64,000 nucleotides of DNA from Pseudomonas sp. G.S.17 (GTDB lineage Bacteria; Pseudomonadota; Gammaproteobacteria; Pseudomonadales; Pseudomonadaceae), in NCBI RefSeq assembly GCF_038096165.1, contig NZ_CP151076.1, positions 4,957,501 to 5,021,500 of the forward strand. Direction: 5' to 3'. This document shows, piece by piece, positions 1 through 10,100 of the stretch. Numbering within the stretch: position 1 is the stretch's first letter; each line of letters starts with the position of its first letter. The notes beneath the pieces are model-generated. The model ran no database searches and had not been told where the DNA came from. It worked only from the letters and a program-made list of their open reading frames with translations. The translations under genes were made by a program, and so were the position numbers.

Positions 1-633
1 CTGCGCCTGACTGATCTCAACGGCAACGCCAACGTCAGCCTGACGCTGCTCAACGCCCACGAAAAAACCGAGCGTTTGAACCTGCCGGACAGCCTCAAAT
101 GCCAGCACACCGCCAAACTCACCAGCGGCCATTGCCTGTATTCGGACATGGGCCGTGTTCTGGCAGCAATTACCGCTGACACCTGCGGCTGGAGCGACAG
201 CCTCGGCGGCGTGCTCTGCGCTGAAGAAGTCGCCGAGAAATACGGCCAGGGCCGCTATCAGGAATTGCGCAACGGCTTCTTTCGCAACGGCACCGACAAC
301 CTGCTGGTGGAACTGGGCAAATGGGGCCTGGGCCTGTCGGACCTGCTGATGACCTTGAACCTGTTCAGCCGCGTCAACGTTGACGACGGGGGCCGCCTGC
401 ATTTTGTGCCGGGCAACTCGCAAGCCGGGGATTACATCGAGCTGTACGCGCCGATGGATACCCTGGTCGTCCTCACCGCGCTGCAACATCCCATGGACCC
501 GAATCCTGAATACGCCCCGCAGCCGCTGCAACTGAGCTGGATGAAAGCCGACGCCAGCGTCGCTGAGCATTGCCGCACGTCCCGCCCGGAAAACCAGCGC
601 GGCTTTATCAATACCGATCGCCTGTTCGCCTGA
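1..633 (+). CDS. DUF1989 protein (urea carboxylase-associated protein 1; probable carboxyguanidine deiminase subunit), 5' end missing
   Basis: The frame is open from base 1, so the start lies outside the window; 210 C-terminal residues are visible. The family signature '[18 protein letters not shown]' is at about residues 59-76 of the visible part, and the same pattern recurs in the next gene, so the two are paralogues. DUF1989 pairs next to a biotin carboxylase and AtzF were long called urea carboxylase-associated proteins. They have since been shown in Pseudomonas to form a carboxyguanidine deiminase (CgdAB) that converts carboxyguanidine to allophanate with ammonia release. The neighbours fit that role. 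The gene ends 11 bases before the next start, in one operon. I cannot decide from sequence alone which of the two Cgd subunits this is. Confidence 0.88.
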   Translation: MRLTDLNGNANVSLTLLNAHEKTERLNLPDSLKCQHTAKLTSGHCLYSDMGRVLAAITADTCGWSDSLGGVLCAEEVAEKYGQGRYQELRNGFFRNGTDNLLVELGKWGLGLSDLLMTLNLFSRVNVDDGGRLHFVPGNSQAGDYIELYAPMDTLVVLTALQHPMDPNPEYAPQPLQLSWMKADASVAEHCRTSRPENQRGFINTDRLFA

Positions 634-644
634 GGAGCACGTCC

Positions 645-1265
645 ATGAATCCGACTTCCGCTACTGCTGCATCCACCACCTTCATTGCGGCCGGCGAACC
701 GTCGCTGACGGAACTCAAGGCCGGGCAAACCCTGCGCATCCTCGATCTGGAAGGCAATCAGGCGGTCGACACGCTGTTCTTCAGCCTCGCCAACCCCCGT
801 GAGCGTTACGACGTGCAGCGCACCTTGCGCCGCCAAGGCAGCGTTTACCTGACCACCGGCAGCGTGCTGTATTCCAACCTGGGTAAACCGATGCTGACCA
901 TCGTCGCTGACACCTGCGGACGCCATGACACCCTCGGCGGTGCCTGCGCCCAAGAGAGCAACACCGTGCGTTACGCCCTGGAAAAGCGCCACATGCACAG
1001 CTGCCGCGACAACTATCTGCGCGCTTGCGTGCATGACGGGCGCCTGGGCAAAGGCGACATCGGGCCGAACATCAACTTTTTCATGAACGTGCCGGTTACC
1101 GCTGACGGCGGACTGACCTTCGAGGACGGCATTTCCGCGCCGGGCAAATACGTGGAACTGCGCGCCGAAATGGACGTGATCGTGCTGATTTCCAACTGTC
1201 CGCAGTTGAATAACCCGTGCAATGGCTACAACCCGACGCCGGCTGAATTGCACGTCTGGAATTAA
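645..1265 (+). CDS. DUF1989 protein (urea carboxylase-associated protein 2; probable carboxyguanidine deiminase subunit)
   Basis: This is a 206-residue protein. The ATG at 645 was chosen over an upstream in-frame start at 570 because GAGGAG sits 7-12 bases before it and because 570 lies well inside the preceding gene. It carries '[19 protein letters not shown]', the paralogous copy of the motif in the upstream gene; the Cys and Asp of this motif are probable metal or active-site residues. Together the two DUF1989 proteins are expected to form a cytoplasmic heteromeric deiminase acting on the product of the carboxylase encoded next. The family assignment is firm. The substrate (carboxyguanidine rather than a urea derivative) is an inference from published work on homologous Pseudomonas operons. 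Confidence 0.9.
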   Translation: MNPTSATAASTTFIAAGEPSLTELKAGQTLRILDLEGNQAVDTLFFSLANPRERYDVQRTLRRQGSVYLTTGSVLYSNLGKPMLTIVADTCGRHDTLGGACAQESNTVRYALEKRHMHSCRDNYLRACVHDGRLGKGDIGPNINFFMNVPVTADGGLTFEDGISAPGKYVELRAEMDVIVLISNCPQLNNPCNGYNPTPAELHVWN

Positions 1266-1268
1266 GCC

Positions 1269-1440
1269 CTCGCGGCTGAAGCCGCTCCTACGGACGGTGT
1301 TTCGTGGGAACGGCTTCGGCGGCTCCTGCGGGCGGTGTTTCGGGGGACGGCTTCGGCGGCTCCTGCGGACGGTGTTTCGTGGGAACGGCTTCGGCGGTTT
1401 CCTACGGACGGCGTTTCGTAGGAGCGGCTTCAGCCGCGAG
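1269..1440. repeat. REP pair with internal 38-bp tandem repeat
   Basis: Exact 23-bp inverted copies lie at 1269-1291 and 1418-1440 (core GCGGCTGAAGCCGC / GCGGCTTCAGCCGC, the common Pseudomonas REP). Between them about three and a half copies of a 38-bp unit (GGACGGTGTTTCGTGGGAAC plus a CGGCTTCGGCGG tail) run head to tail. The interval lies between the DUF1989 genes and the carboxylase, so the operon mRNA would carry a large GC-rich stem-loop here. No gene is seen between 1266 and 1550. Confidence 0.85.
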
Positions 1441-1550
1441 CGGACTAGCAACCTGACCACGACGGACGACCCTCGTGCAGACACATCAATAGCGGGACGG
1501 CCCGCTTCCCAAGTTTGAGGTCGACACCATCGACTTCCGGGGTTCAAGCC

Positions 1551-4500
1551 ATGTTTGACACACTGCTGATCGCCAACCGTGGCGCCATTGCCTGCCGCAT
1601 CCTGCGCACCTTGCGTGCCCTGCACGTCAAAGGCGTTGCCGTGTACTCCGAAGCCGATGCCGCCAGCCTGCATTTGCTGCAAGCCGACGAAGCCCACAGC
1701 CTGGGTGAAGGCGGCGCGGCCGGGACTTATCTGGCTGTGGATAAAATCCTCGCCATCGCCAAAGCCAGCGGCGCGCAAGCGATTCATCCCGGCTACGGCT
1801 TTCTTTCCGAAAACGCTGCCTTCGCGCAAACCTGCGAAGACGCGGGCATTGCCTTTGTCGGCCCGACGCCAGAGCAACTGCGGGTATTCGGCCTCAAGCA
1901 CACCGCCCGCGCCTTAGCCAAACAGCACGGCGTGCCGATGCTCGAAGGCACCGAATTGCTCGACAGCCTCGACACCGCGCTGGGCGCCGCAGAAATCATT
2001 GGTTATCCGGTGATGCTCAAAAGCACCGCCGGTGGCGGCGGGATCGGCATGCGCGTGTGCCGCAGCGCTGCCGAGTTGAGCGAGTCGTTCGACGCGGTGA
2101 AACGCCTCGGCCAGAACAACTTCAGCGACGCTGGGGTGTTCATCGAGAAGTACATCCAGCGCGCCCGGCACCTTGAAGTTCAGGTGTTCGGTGATGGGCG
2201 TGGCGAAGTGCTTGCGCTGGGCGTGCGCGATTGCTCAGTGCAGCGCCGCAATCAGAAAGTCCTCGAAGAAACCCCTGCGCCAAACCTGCCAGAAGGCATG
2301 GGCGAAGCGCTGTGCATGGCGGCGATCAAGCTGGCCAAGGCCGTGAATTATCGCAGCGCCGGCACCGTGGAGTTTGTCTTTGACAGCGAGGATCAGCGCT
2401 TTTATTTCCTCGAAGTGAACACCCGCTTGCAGGTCGAGCACGGTGTGACCGAGCAAGTCTGGGGCGTCGATCTGGTCAGTTGGATGGTGCAACTGGCCGC
2501 TGGCGACCTGCCGCCGTTGAGCGAATTACAGGCAGCGCTGAGGCCGAGCGGCCATGCCATTCAAGCGCGTCTGTACGCAGAAGATCCCGGTCGGGATTTC
2601 CAGCCAAGTCCCGGTTTGCTGACGGCGGTGAACTTCCCTGCCGTCGATGGCAAAAGCCTGCGCATTGATACCTGGGTTGAAGCCGGTTGTGAGATTCCAC
2701 CGTTCTTCGATCCGATGATCGCCAAGGTCATCAGCTGGGCGCCGAACCGCGAGCGGGCCAGCGCTGGCCTGGCCAAAGCCTTGAGCGACACGCGACTGTA
2801 CGGCGTCGAGACCAACCGCGATTACCTGCGGCAGATCATCGCCGACGCGCCGTTTGCCAGCGGCCAGCCCTGGACCCGCTGCCTGGAAGGTCTGGTCTAT
2901 CACGCCGACACCTTCGAAGTGCTCAGCGGCGGTACGCAAACCAGCATTCAGGATTATCCGGGACGTCTGGGTTATTGGGCAGTCGGTGTACCGCCGTCCG
3001 GGCCGATGGACAGCCGCGCCTTGCGTCAGGGCAATCGCCTGCTGGGCAACGCCGAAGGCTGCGCCGCGCTGGAAATCACCATGAGCGGGCCGTTGCTGCG
3101 TTTCAACACAGATGCGGTGATTGCGGTGACCGGCGCGGTAATTCCCCTGACGCTGGATGGCCAGGCGCAGCCGATGAATACCGCGTTGTTTATCGCGGCG
3201 GGTTCCAGTCTGGCGCTGGGCACCATCGCTGGAGCGGGTGCGCGCAGCTATCTATGCGTACGCGGTGGGCTGGATGTGCCGGATTATCTGGGCAGCAAAA
3301 GCACCTTCACCCTGGGCCAGTTTGGCGGTCATGGCGGCCGGGCTTTGCGCGCGGGGGATGTGCTGCACATTTCGCCACTGGTTGAGCGCAGCGTCGGGCA
3401 GCACATCGCAACGGATCAGCTCGATAAGTTGGCGGACGTTCGGCAAATTCGCGTGATTTACGGCCCGCACGGCGCGCCGGAGTATTTCACCGAAAATTAC
3501 ATGCAGACGTTCTTCGCCACGGCGTGGGAAGTGCATTTCAATTCCAGCCGCACCGGCGTGCGCCTGATCGGCCCGAAACCGGAATGGGTGCGGGCGGATG
3601 GCGGTGAAGCGGGTTTGCATCCGTCGAACATTCACGACAATCCGTACGCCATCGGTGCCGTGGATTTCACTGGCGACATGCCCGTCATCCTCGGCCCCGA
3701 CGGCCCGAGCCTCGGCGGTTTCGTCTGTCCGGTAACCATTATCGAAGCGGATCTGTGGCAGTTGGGGCAGCTCAAGGCCGGCGATAAGGTGATGTTTGAA
3801 GCGGTCAGCATCCAGGCTGCCCGACAGTTGATCTGTGGGAGCGAGCTTGCTCGCGAAGCAGGCGACGCGGTGCAGAATCTGACGCCTTCGCGAGCAAGCT
3901 CGCTCCCACAGGGGGCTGAAACACTGGCTTCGCGAATGAATTCGCTTCTAAAGGGGGTTGAGCTTACCTCACCCATCATGCTCGACATCGGCCGCGACGA
4001 CACGCGCCTGGTGGCGCGGCTTTCCGGCGACACCCATCTGCTGCTGGAAATCGGTGCGCCGGAGCTGGATCTGGTGCTGCGCTTTCGCGGCCATGCGCTG
4101 ATGCAGGCGCTGGAGGCCAAAAACCTGCACGGCGTGATCGACCTGACGCCGGGCATTCGTTCGCTGCAAGTGCATTACCAGCCTGAGCAATTGCCGCTGC
4201 AACAGTTGCTGGAGATCGTCGCTGGGGAATGGGATGCCGTCTGCGCGGCCAAGGACCTGCAAGTCCCGTCGCGCATCGTGCATCTGCCGCTCTCCTGGGA
4301 CGATCCGGCCTGTCAGCTGGCTATCGAGAAATACATGACCACCGTGCGCAAGGACGCGCCGTGGTGCCCGAGTAATCTGGAGTTCATCCGCCGCATCAAC
4401 GACCTGCCCAACCTCGACGAAGTGCAGCGCACGGTGTTCGAAGCCAGTTATCTGGTCATGGGCCTGGGCGATGTCTACCTTGGCGCGCCGGTCGCCACGC

Positions 4501-5216
4501 CGCTGGACCCGCGCCATCGGCTGGTGACCACCAAGTACAACCCGGCGCGCACCTGGACGGCGGAGAACTCGGTCGGCATCGGCGGCGCCTACATGTGCGT
4601 GTACGGCATGGAAGGTCCGGGGGGTTATCAGTTTGTCGGGCGTACGTTGCAGATGTGGAACCGCTATCGGGAAGTGGCGGCCTTCGATGGCAAGCCTTGG
4701 CTGCTACGCTTTTTCGATCAGATTCGCTTCTACCCGGTCAGCGCCGAAGAGTTGCTGCGCATTCGTCGGGATTTCCCGCTGGGCCGCTATCCGCTGCACA
4801 TTGAACACAGCACCTTGAACCTGGCGGACTACCAGGCGTTCTTAAGCAGTGAAGCCGAAGGTATCGCGGCCTTCCGCAGCCAGCAGCAAAGCGCATTTCA
4901 GGCCGAGCGTGAGCGCTGGATTGCCAGCGGTCAGGCCAACTTCGAAAGCGATGAAGCGGTGGCGCCGCTGACCGATGAAGCACCGCTCAGTGCCGGTGAA
5001 CACAGTATCGACAGTCACATTGCCGGGAATCTCTGGCAAGTGCAGGTGGAGGTGGGCCAACAGGTCGCCGCTGGCGATGTGTTGGTGATTCTGGAGTCGA
5101 TGAAAATGGAAATCCCGCTGCTGGCGACACTCGCCGGCGTGGTGCGGGACGTGCGCGTACAACCGGGTTCGGCCGTGCGTGCGGGACAGCGAGTCGTAGT
5201 CATAGAAGCCGTTTGA
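1551..5216 (+). CDS. Biotin-dependent urea/guanidine carboxylase
   Basis: A 1,221-residue cytoplasmic carboxylase. Order of parts: biotin carboxylase with ATP-grasp (about 1-450, starting MFDTLLIANRG), KipA/AHS2-like half of the carboxyltransferase (about 465-760), KipI/AHS1-like half (about 805-1040), a linker, and a C-terminal biotin carrier domain with 'ILESMKMEIP', the biotinylated lysine being residue 1185. ATG 1551 is preferred over an in-frame TTG at 1515 because the family starts at MFDTLLIANRG, although no good Shine-Dalgarno is visible. Residues about 761-800 are encoded by a REP inverted repeat (3833-3911) plus a second REP-like piece and look like an in-frame insertion between the two carboxyltransferase halves. 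With DUF1989 partners and AtzF, guanidine is the likelier substrate than urea. Confidence 0.93.
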   Translation: MFDTLLIANRGAIACRILRTLRALHVKGVAVYSEADAASLHLLQADEAHSLGEGGAAGTYLAVDKILAIAKASGAQAIHPGYGFLSENAAFAQTCEDAGIAFVGPTPEQLRVFGLKHTARALAKQHGVPMLEGTELLDSLDTALGAAEIIGYPVMLKSTAGGGGIGMRVCRSAAELSESFDAVKRLGQNNFSDAGVFIEKYIQRARHLEVQVFGDGRGEVLALGVRDCSVQRRNQKVLEETPAPNLPEGMGEALCMAAIKLAKAVNYRSAGTVEFVFDSEDQRFYFLEVNTRLQVEHGVTEQVWGVDLVSWMVQLAAGDLPPLSELQAALRPSGHAIQARLYAEDPGRDFQPSPGLLTAVNFPAVDGKSLRIDTWVEAGCEIPPFFDPMIAKVISWAPNRERASAGLAKALSDTRLYGVETNRDYLRQIIADAPFASGQPWTRCLEGLVYHADTFEVLSGGTQTSIQDYPGRLGYWAVGVPPSGPMDSRALRQGNRLLGNAEGCAALEITMSGPLLRFNTDAVIAVTGAVIPLTLDGQAQPMNTALFIAAGSSLALGTIAGAGARSYLCVRGGLDVPDYLGSKSTFTLGQFGGHGGRALRAGDVLHISPLVERSVGQHIATDQLDKLADVRQIRVIYGPHGAPEYFTENYMQTFFATAWEVHFNSSRTGVRLIGPKPEWVRADGGEAGLHPSNIHDNPYAIGAVDFTGDMPVILGPDGPSLGGFVCPVTIIEADLWQLGQLKAGDKVMFEAVSIQAARQLICGSELAREAGDAVQNLTPSRASSLPQGAETLASRMNSLLKGVELTSPIMLDIGRDDTRLVARLSGDTHLLLEIGAPELDLVLRFRGHALMQALEAKNLHGVIDLTPGIRSLQVHYQPEQLPLQQLLEIVAGEWDAVCAAKDLQVPSRIVHLPLSWDDPACQLAIEKYMTTVRKDAPWCPSNLEFIRRINDLPNLDEVQRTVFEASYLVMGLGDVYLGAPVATPLDPRHRLVTTKYNPARTWTAENSVGIGGAYMCVYGMEGPGGYQFVGRTLQMWNRYREVAAFDGKPWLLRFFDQIRFYPVSAEELLRIRRDFPLGRYPLHIEHSTLNLADYQAFLSSEAEGIAAFRSQQQSAFQAERERWIASGQANFESDEAVAPLTDEAPLSAGEHSIDSHIAGNLWQVQVEVGQQVAAGDVLVILESMKMEIPLLATLAGVVRDVRVQPGSAVRAGQRVVVIEAV
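3833..3911. repeat. REP inverted repeat inside the carboxylase coding sequence
   Basis: Arms at 3833-3858 and 3886-3911 are near-perfect inverted copies of the same Pseudomonas REP found between genes elsewhere in this window (core GGGAGCGAGCTTGCTCGCGA). A GCGAATGAATTCGC piece at 3932-3945 is from another REP class also seen at 60721-60744. The reading frame continues through all of it, adding residues such as 'GSELAREAG' and 'PSRASSLPQG', typical translations of REP DNA. Confidence 0.9.
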
Positions 5217-5252
5217 TGTGGTCTGCTCTTATCAATTTTATGGAATTTCGCC

Positions 5253-7076
5253 ATGAGCCTTGAAATCACCTTGAGCGACCTGCGCCTGGAGTCGGTCCGC
5301 GCCGCCTACCAGTCCGGCAACCTCACGCCCCGCGAGCTGATTCTTGCGCTGCGAGAAAAAGCCGCTGCGCTGAACCCTGAATATCATCTGTTCATCTACC
5401 TGCTTGATCCGACCGAACTGGAGCCCTACTTCGCCGCGCTGGAAGGCCGGGACATCAACGACCTGCCGCTGTATGGCGTGCCGTTTTCGATCAAGGACAA
5501 CATCGATCTGGTCGGCATTCCGACCACTGCTGCCTGCGTTGCTTATACCTATGAGCCCGAGCGCTCGGCGACCATCGTCGAGCAACTGATCGCCCTGGGC
5601 GCGATTCCCCTGGGCAAGACCAATCTGGATCAGTTCGCCACCGGTTTGAATGGCAGTCGCTCGCCGTTTGGCGCCTGCCCCAACAGTGTGCTCAAGGAAT
5701 ATCCGTCCGGCGGGTCAAGTTCCGGCTCGTCCCTGGCAGTCGCCCTTGGCGTCAGCAGCTTTGCGCTGGGCACCGACACGGCGGGCTCCGGACGCGTGCC
5801 CGCCGCGCTGAACAACTTGCTGGGCATGAAGGCCAGCAAGGGCTTGATCTCCACCGCAGGCGTGGTTCCGGCCTGCCGGACGCTGGATTGCGTCACGACT
5901 TTCACCGCCACCGCACGGGAAGCCAGCCAGTTGCTGGGCCTGGTCGCGAAACTTGATCCGCGCGACGAATACAGCCGCAGCAATCCGTCATGGAACGATG
6001 CCTCGGCCTTCGGTGCGCCGCGACCGTTCCGCTTCGGCGTACCGCGTGCTCAGGACCTCGAATACTTCGGTTGCCCACAAGGACCGCTGTTGTTCGGTGA
6101 TGCCATCGACCGCCTGACCGCCATGGGCGGCGAAGCCGTGACCATCGACCTGTCGCCATTTCTCGAAGCCGCAGGCCTGCTTTATAACGGCCCCTGGGTG
6201 GCCGAGCGCTACAGCGTTGCTGGCGAACTGATGCAGAGCAACCCGGAAGCGGTGCTGCCGGTCATCCGCGCAGTGCTGGGCAAAGCGCCGCTGGTGACGG
6301 GTGTCGAAACGTTCAAGGCGCAGTACCGTCTGCAAGCACTCAAGGCCGTCTGCGACCGCGTCATGGATGGCGTGGATTTCGTCGTCACGCCGAGCATCGG
6401 CCGCCCCGTCACGTCGGCAGAGCTGCAAGCCGAACCCGTGCTGCGCAACTCGGAACTGGGTTACTACACCAACTTCGTCAACCTGCTGGACTACGCCGCC
6501 GTCGCCGTGCCCAGCGCGTTCATGGACAACGGCATGCCGTGGGGCGTAACGGTGTTCGGCCGAGTGTTCACCGATCAGTATTTGCTGAGCATCGCCGACG
6601 CACTGCAACGCCACACCGAATTGCCCTTGATTGGCGGGCTGGCCGGACAGCTGGCAAAACCGGCCGGCAGCGCGCGCAATGACATGGCCAGAATCGTGGT
6701 GTGCGGCGCGCATCTGGACGGGTTGCCGTTGAACTGGCAGCTCAAGCAACGCGGCGCGCGCCTGGTGGAAGCGACCCAAAGCTCATCGGATTATCAGCTC
6801 TATGCGTTGGCCGGTGGTCCGCCGTTTCGCCCAGGGATGGTTCGGGTCGAGCAGGACGGCGTGGCGATCGCGGTGGAAGTCTGGGAGCTGCCGAGTCGCG
6901 AACTGGGCTCTTTCCTGACCGGCATTCCGGCACCGTTGGGCCTGGGCAAAGTGCAACTGGCTGACGGGAGTTGGGAATGCGGATTCATCTGCGAACCCTA
7001 TGGTCTTGCAGGGGCAACCAACATCAGCCATTTGGGCGGCTGGCGCGCGTATCTAAACGCCGGAGCCAATAAATAG
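5253..7076 (+). CDS. atzF: Allophanate hydrolase
   Basis: A 607-residue amidase-signature enzyme that hydrolyses allophanate to ammonia and CO2, the last step of this operon. The Ser-Ser-Lys triad can be placed: Lys81 in 'FSIKDNID', cis-Ser155 in 'GGSSSGSS' and nucleophile Ser179 in 'GTDTAGSGR'; the spacing (74 and 98 residues from the lysine) matches characterised AtzF. The C-terminal part, about residues 470-607, is the second AtzF domain. It starts 36 bases after the carboxylase stop and is surely co-transcribed. Length and motifs are typical, with nothing odd. Confidence 0.96.
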   Translation: MSLEITLSDLRLESVRAAYQSGNLTPRELILALREKAAALNPEYHLFIYLLDPTELEPYFAALEGRDINDLPLYGVPFSIKDNIDLVGIPTTAACVAYTYEPERSATIVEQLIALGAIPLGKTNLDQFATGLNGSRSPFGACPNSVLKEYPSGGSSSGSSLAVALGVSSFALGTDTAGSGRVPAALNNLLGMKASKGLISTAGVVPACRTLDCVTTFTATAREASQLLGLVAKLDPRDEYSRSNPSWNDASAFGAPRPFRFGVPRAQDLEYFGCPQGPLLFGDAIDRLTAMGGEAVTIDLSPFLEAAGLLYNGPWVAERYSVAGELMQSNPEAVLPVIRAVLGKAPLVTGVETFKAQYRLQALKAVCDRVMDGVDFVVTPSIGRPVTSAELQAEPVLRNSELGYYTNFVNLLDYAAVAVPSAFMDNGMPWGVTVFGRVFTDQYLLSIADALQRHTELPLIGGLAGQLAKPAGSARNDMARIVVCGAHLDGLPLNWQLKQRGARLVEATQSSSDYQLYALAGGPPFRPGMVRVEQDGVAIAVEVWELPSRELGSFLTGIPAPLGLGKVQLADGSWECGFICEPYGLAGATNISHLGGWRAYLNAGANK

Positions 7077-7104
7077 TTACCCGAAACAAGCAACTTCCAA
7101 ATGA

Positions 7105-7141
7105 CATAGTAGCGGGTCATTTATCGTGACCCGCCACTATG
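7105..7141. promoter_or_regulatory. Long inverted repeat covering the start codon of the toxin-like gene
   Basis: The arms 7105-7119 (CATAGTAGCGGGTCA) and 7127-7141 (TGACCCGCCACTATG) pair at 14 of 15 positions around a 7-base loop. The last three bases of the right arm are the ATG at 7139. In the mRNA the start codon would be buried in a stable hairpin. No Shine-Dalgarno is visible in front of the ATG. There is no T-run, so it is not a normal terminator for atzF. Confidence 0.75.
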
Positions 7142-10100
7142 AACGTAACTGAAACCCCCTCTCCGAACTCGACCAACAGCAGCCCGGCAATCGACCTGAA
7201 AAAACTCAAGGCATTGCGCAGAAGCCCTGCGATGAAACTGGTCGTCAGCTCGCCTTTGCTGCTCAAGGCTTATCAACAGGACATGGATTGCCCGCCGAAG
7301 CTGGATGAGTATGTTCGCGAACAGTTGGTCCGACTGTTACGCCGACGTACCGCCAGGGCACTGGAGCCTGACCAGCTGTTTATCCGCTTCACCCATGATG
7401 ATCAGCCCGCTGTTGAAGGTGATGGACGGGAACGCTATGTAAAAAAACTCTCCCTGACGGAACTGGCGATTATTTCGTTCGATGTTCCGGCCATGCTGGC
7501 ACTGATGGGTTCAACCCTGGACGACAGGATTCTGGATGAATCATTTCCAGAATTTACCGCCAGCAGCGCCATGGACATGATTCTCAACGCGCCGTTGGCA
7601 AGCGATTACGCAGCTCTGACCAGGGCTTTCTGGGCCAGACACGAACAGACCTACTGCGCCTTGGCCAAGCTGTCGTTCCTGCATGACCTGAACACGTACT
7701 TTTCGCGCAGAAGAATCAGTCTGGACGGTTATCGTCTGGGGCTAGACATCCTGGGCCTGACGGCGTTTCCCGAGAATGCCGAATGCCTTGAATCACCCGC
7801 AACCGGCACGCTGTCCAGCGCCAGCATGTTGTCCCTCAACGGGCGCCGGGTTGCGGGGGCCTTTCAGCTCAAATCGCACAACACCTCACACTGTTTTATC
7901 CACCAACCGGGGAGCGCCGCCGAGCCCATCGAATACATCAGCGATGACGCGCAACGAATGACTCATATGCTGCTCAATGCGCTGAACGAACTCGGCGGGC
8001 CGCGGGCACCCGACGCAGCCGAAGACGACAACGTTTTGCAGGTTGAATTGAGCAGTATCGAAGGCGATATTTTTGCCGCGATCACGACTGTGCAAAAGCA
8101 GTTATCCCTGGGTTATCTGCTGGACAACTCAGTCAGTACTGATTGGCTCAAGCCAATCCAGCCTGCGTTGAAACTGATCAGCGCGGTCGATCTTTGGCAA
8201 ACACGCCCGAACATCCTCCCGCGCATACCATCGCCGAACAAAACCGCCGCACGGCTCATGCGCTCAGTAATGAAAGATGAACATGGGCTGGATATAAACC
8301 CGGACCAGGTATTCATTCGTTATATCCGGGGTAAATCTTTTACGCCATTGGGTAGCGCTCGCGTTCCGGTTACCCAATTCAATACGCCTGACGGTTTACC
8401 CATCAGCCTGAGCCAGGCACTGATAGGCAATTACCGGGTCGAGCATGCCGAGGGTTATCTGGATCATGACGCACGCACGATGGTGTATATCGACCCCACT
8501 GAAAAAGGTCACGCCGCCAATATCCAGGAGTTGCCGATCACCCCACAGGCCATCGAAAATCACATCCGGAAAATTGACTTCCTGCCACTTATGACCCGCC
8601 GCGTCGAACGCTTCTGGAACCGGCATCAGGACAGTGTCGAGCAATGTTTAAAAACCAACTTCATGATGCAAGCCGTGCTGTGCCTCAAATCACGGCTGCT
8701 ATTGCAAAGCGGATTCGACATGGTCATAAGAACCCTCGAACAGCTTTACATTAAACCCCGCAGCGAGACCATCGAGCGCACAGTGCTGGGCTTTTACCTG
8801 CAACATTCGGTATTTGAAGGCGTGCAGGAAGTCTACTGTCCAGGTCTGCTGATCCTGTCGGAACCTGGCCGACCGCAAAAGGTGCTGTACCAGGCTGGCA
8901 TACATAAAGCCCTCATTGAGTTCGACAGCGATGAGGCCATCGATCGCTACCTGAAAAACGCTGCGAAAAACCAGCAGTGGCGCAAGTCTGTCCTGAACCA
9001 TGTTCCGCTGCGCCACCACCGACGGCTGACCTATATTCTGCAGATATGGGCTGGCCAGCGAGATCCCGAAGAACCGGTATCCATACTGCGCCCCTGGACC
9101 GACACGCTGTACAACCAGGATGCTCATATCGCTGCGACCCATAAACTCTGCATCAGACACCTGACCATTTCGCCGTTTCGCTACATGGCTGAAACCCTCA
9201 GGCAGAACGGGTTCATGGACGCGCAGGACGTTATCGTGACGTCCAATGAGGTGCTGCTTAAATACTGGACCCGGCAACTCACTCATCTCCAGATCCTGCT
9301 GGCGCCCATGTCCTTTTTGCTGACCCCGGCGTTGATTGCAACGCTGGCTACGGAAATCGGTGTCGTATCATTGAACATCGCCTCGGCGAACTTGCCGGGC
9401 GCACGCTATGAAGAAAAGCGGCAGGCGATGCTCGTGGCCTTATCGTTGGGTTTTCTCCAATTGGCGCCTTACACGCCGCTGTTGCTGCGCTCATTTGGCA
9501 AACTTGTGAGCGCCAGCAAAGCCTTGAAAACTTCAGCCGCAGCGATCAGCAAGACCCGTGGCTTCAGTTCGCTGCTCAATCGGTCAATGCAGACTCGGCA
9601 TACCCGTCTGGAAAAATTCTTCGAGACCGACAGCCTGCTTAAAACCTGGAATATCCCCGGCGATCCGCGATTCGCAACAGTGCCGGTCAAAGTATGGAAA
9701 CTGACACACAAGTTTCTGCTGTGGACATCAGACCGAGGCAAGGCGCGCACGCTGGTGGTCAGCACGCACGGCTATTACTTGCCGTGGAGCAAGAACACGC
9801 CGATCCCCAACGGCACCGAACTGCGCGTCTATGCACCTCATGGGCATGCATTGATCGATCCCTCGCTGCATCGCGTGATTCAACAACAGGTAAAACCCTT
9901 TGGCATTCTGGATAACCAGGCCAACACGCTGGTTGCTGCATCAAACACCACACGCGCTTACACCCTCACCGACAAGTTGCTGGCGGGCACATCGCAGACG
10001 GGGAAAATCAAGAATTACAAACTCTCTAAATTCCAGTCCCCCGACGACGAGAGTTACCAGTACATCAGCCATGTGGTTCGCGATTCCAATCTGTCGCCGT

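Noticed and set aside
1515..1550. TTG start giving a 12-residue longer carboxylase
   Set aside because: The extra residues have no counterpart in the family, which begins at MFDTLLIANRG (ATG 1551).
432..1901. Long minus-strand open frame (489 codons) across the DUF1989 and carboxylase genes
   Set aside because: It is antisense to two well-supported genes and crosses the REP array; the translation is Arg/Gln-rich low-complexity without known domains, as expected from the shadow frame of GC-rich DNA.
7111..7135. Intrinsic terminator for atzF
   Set aside because: The stem is strong but has no following T-run, and its outer part includes the next start codon; a regulatory or chance structure fits better.
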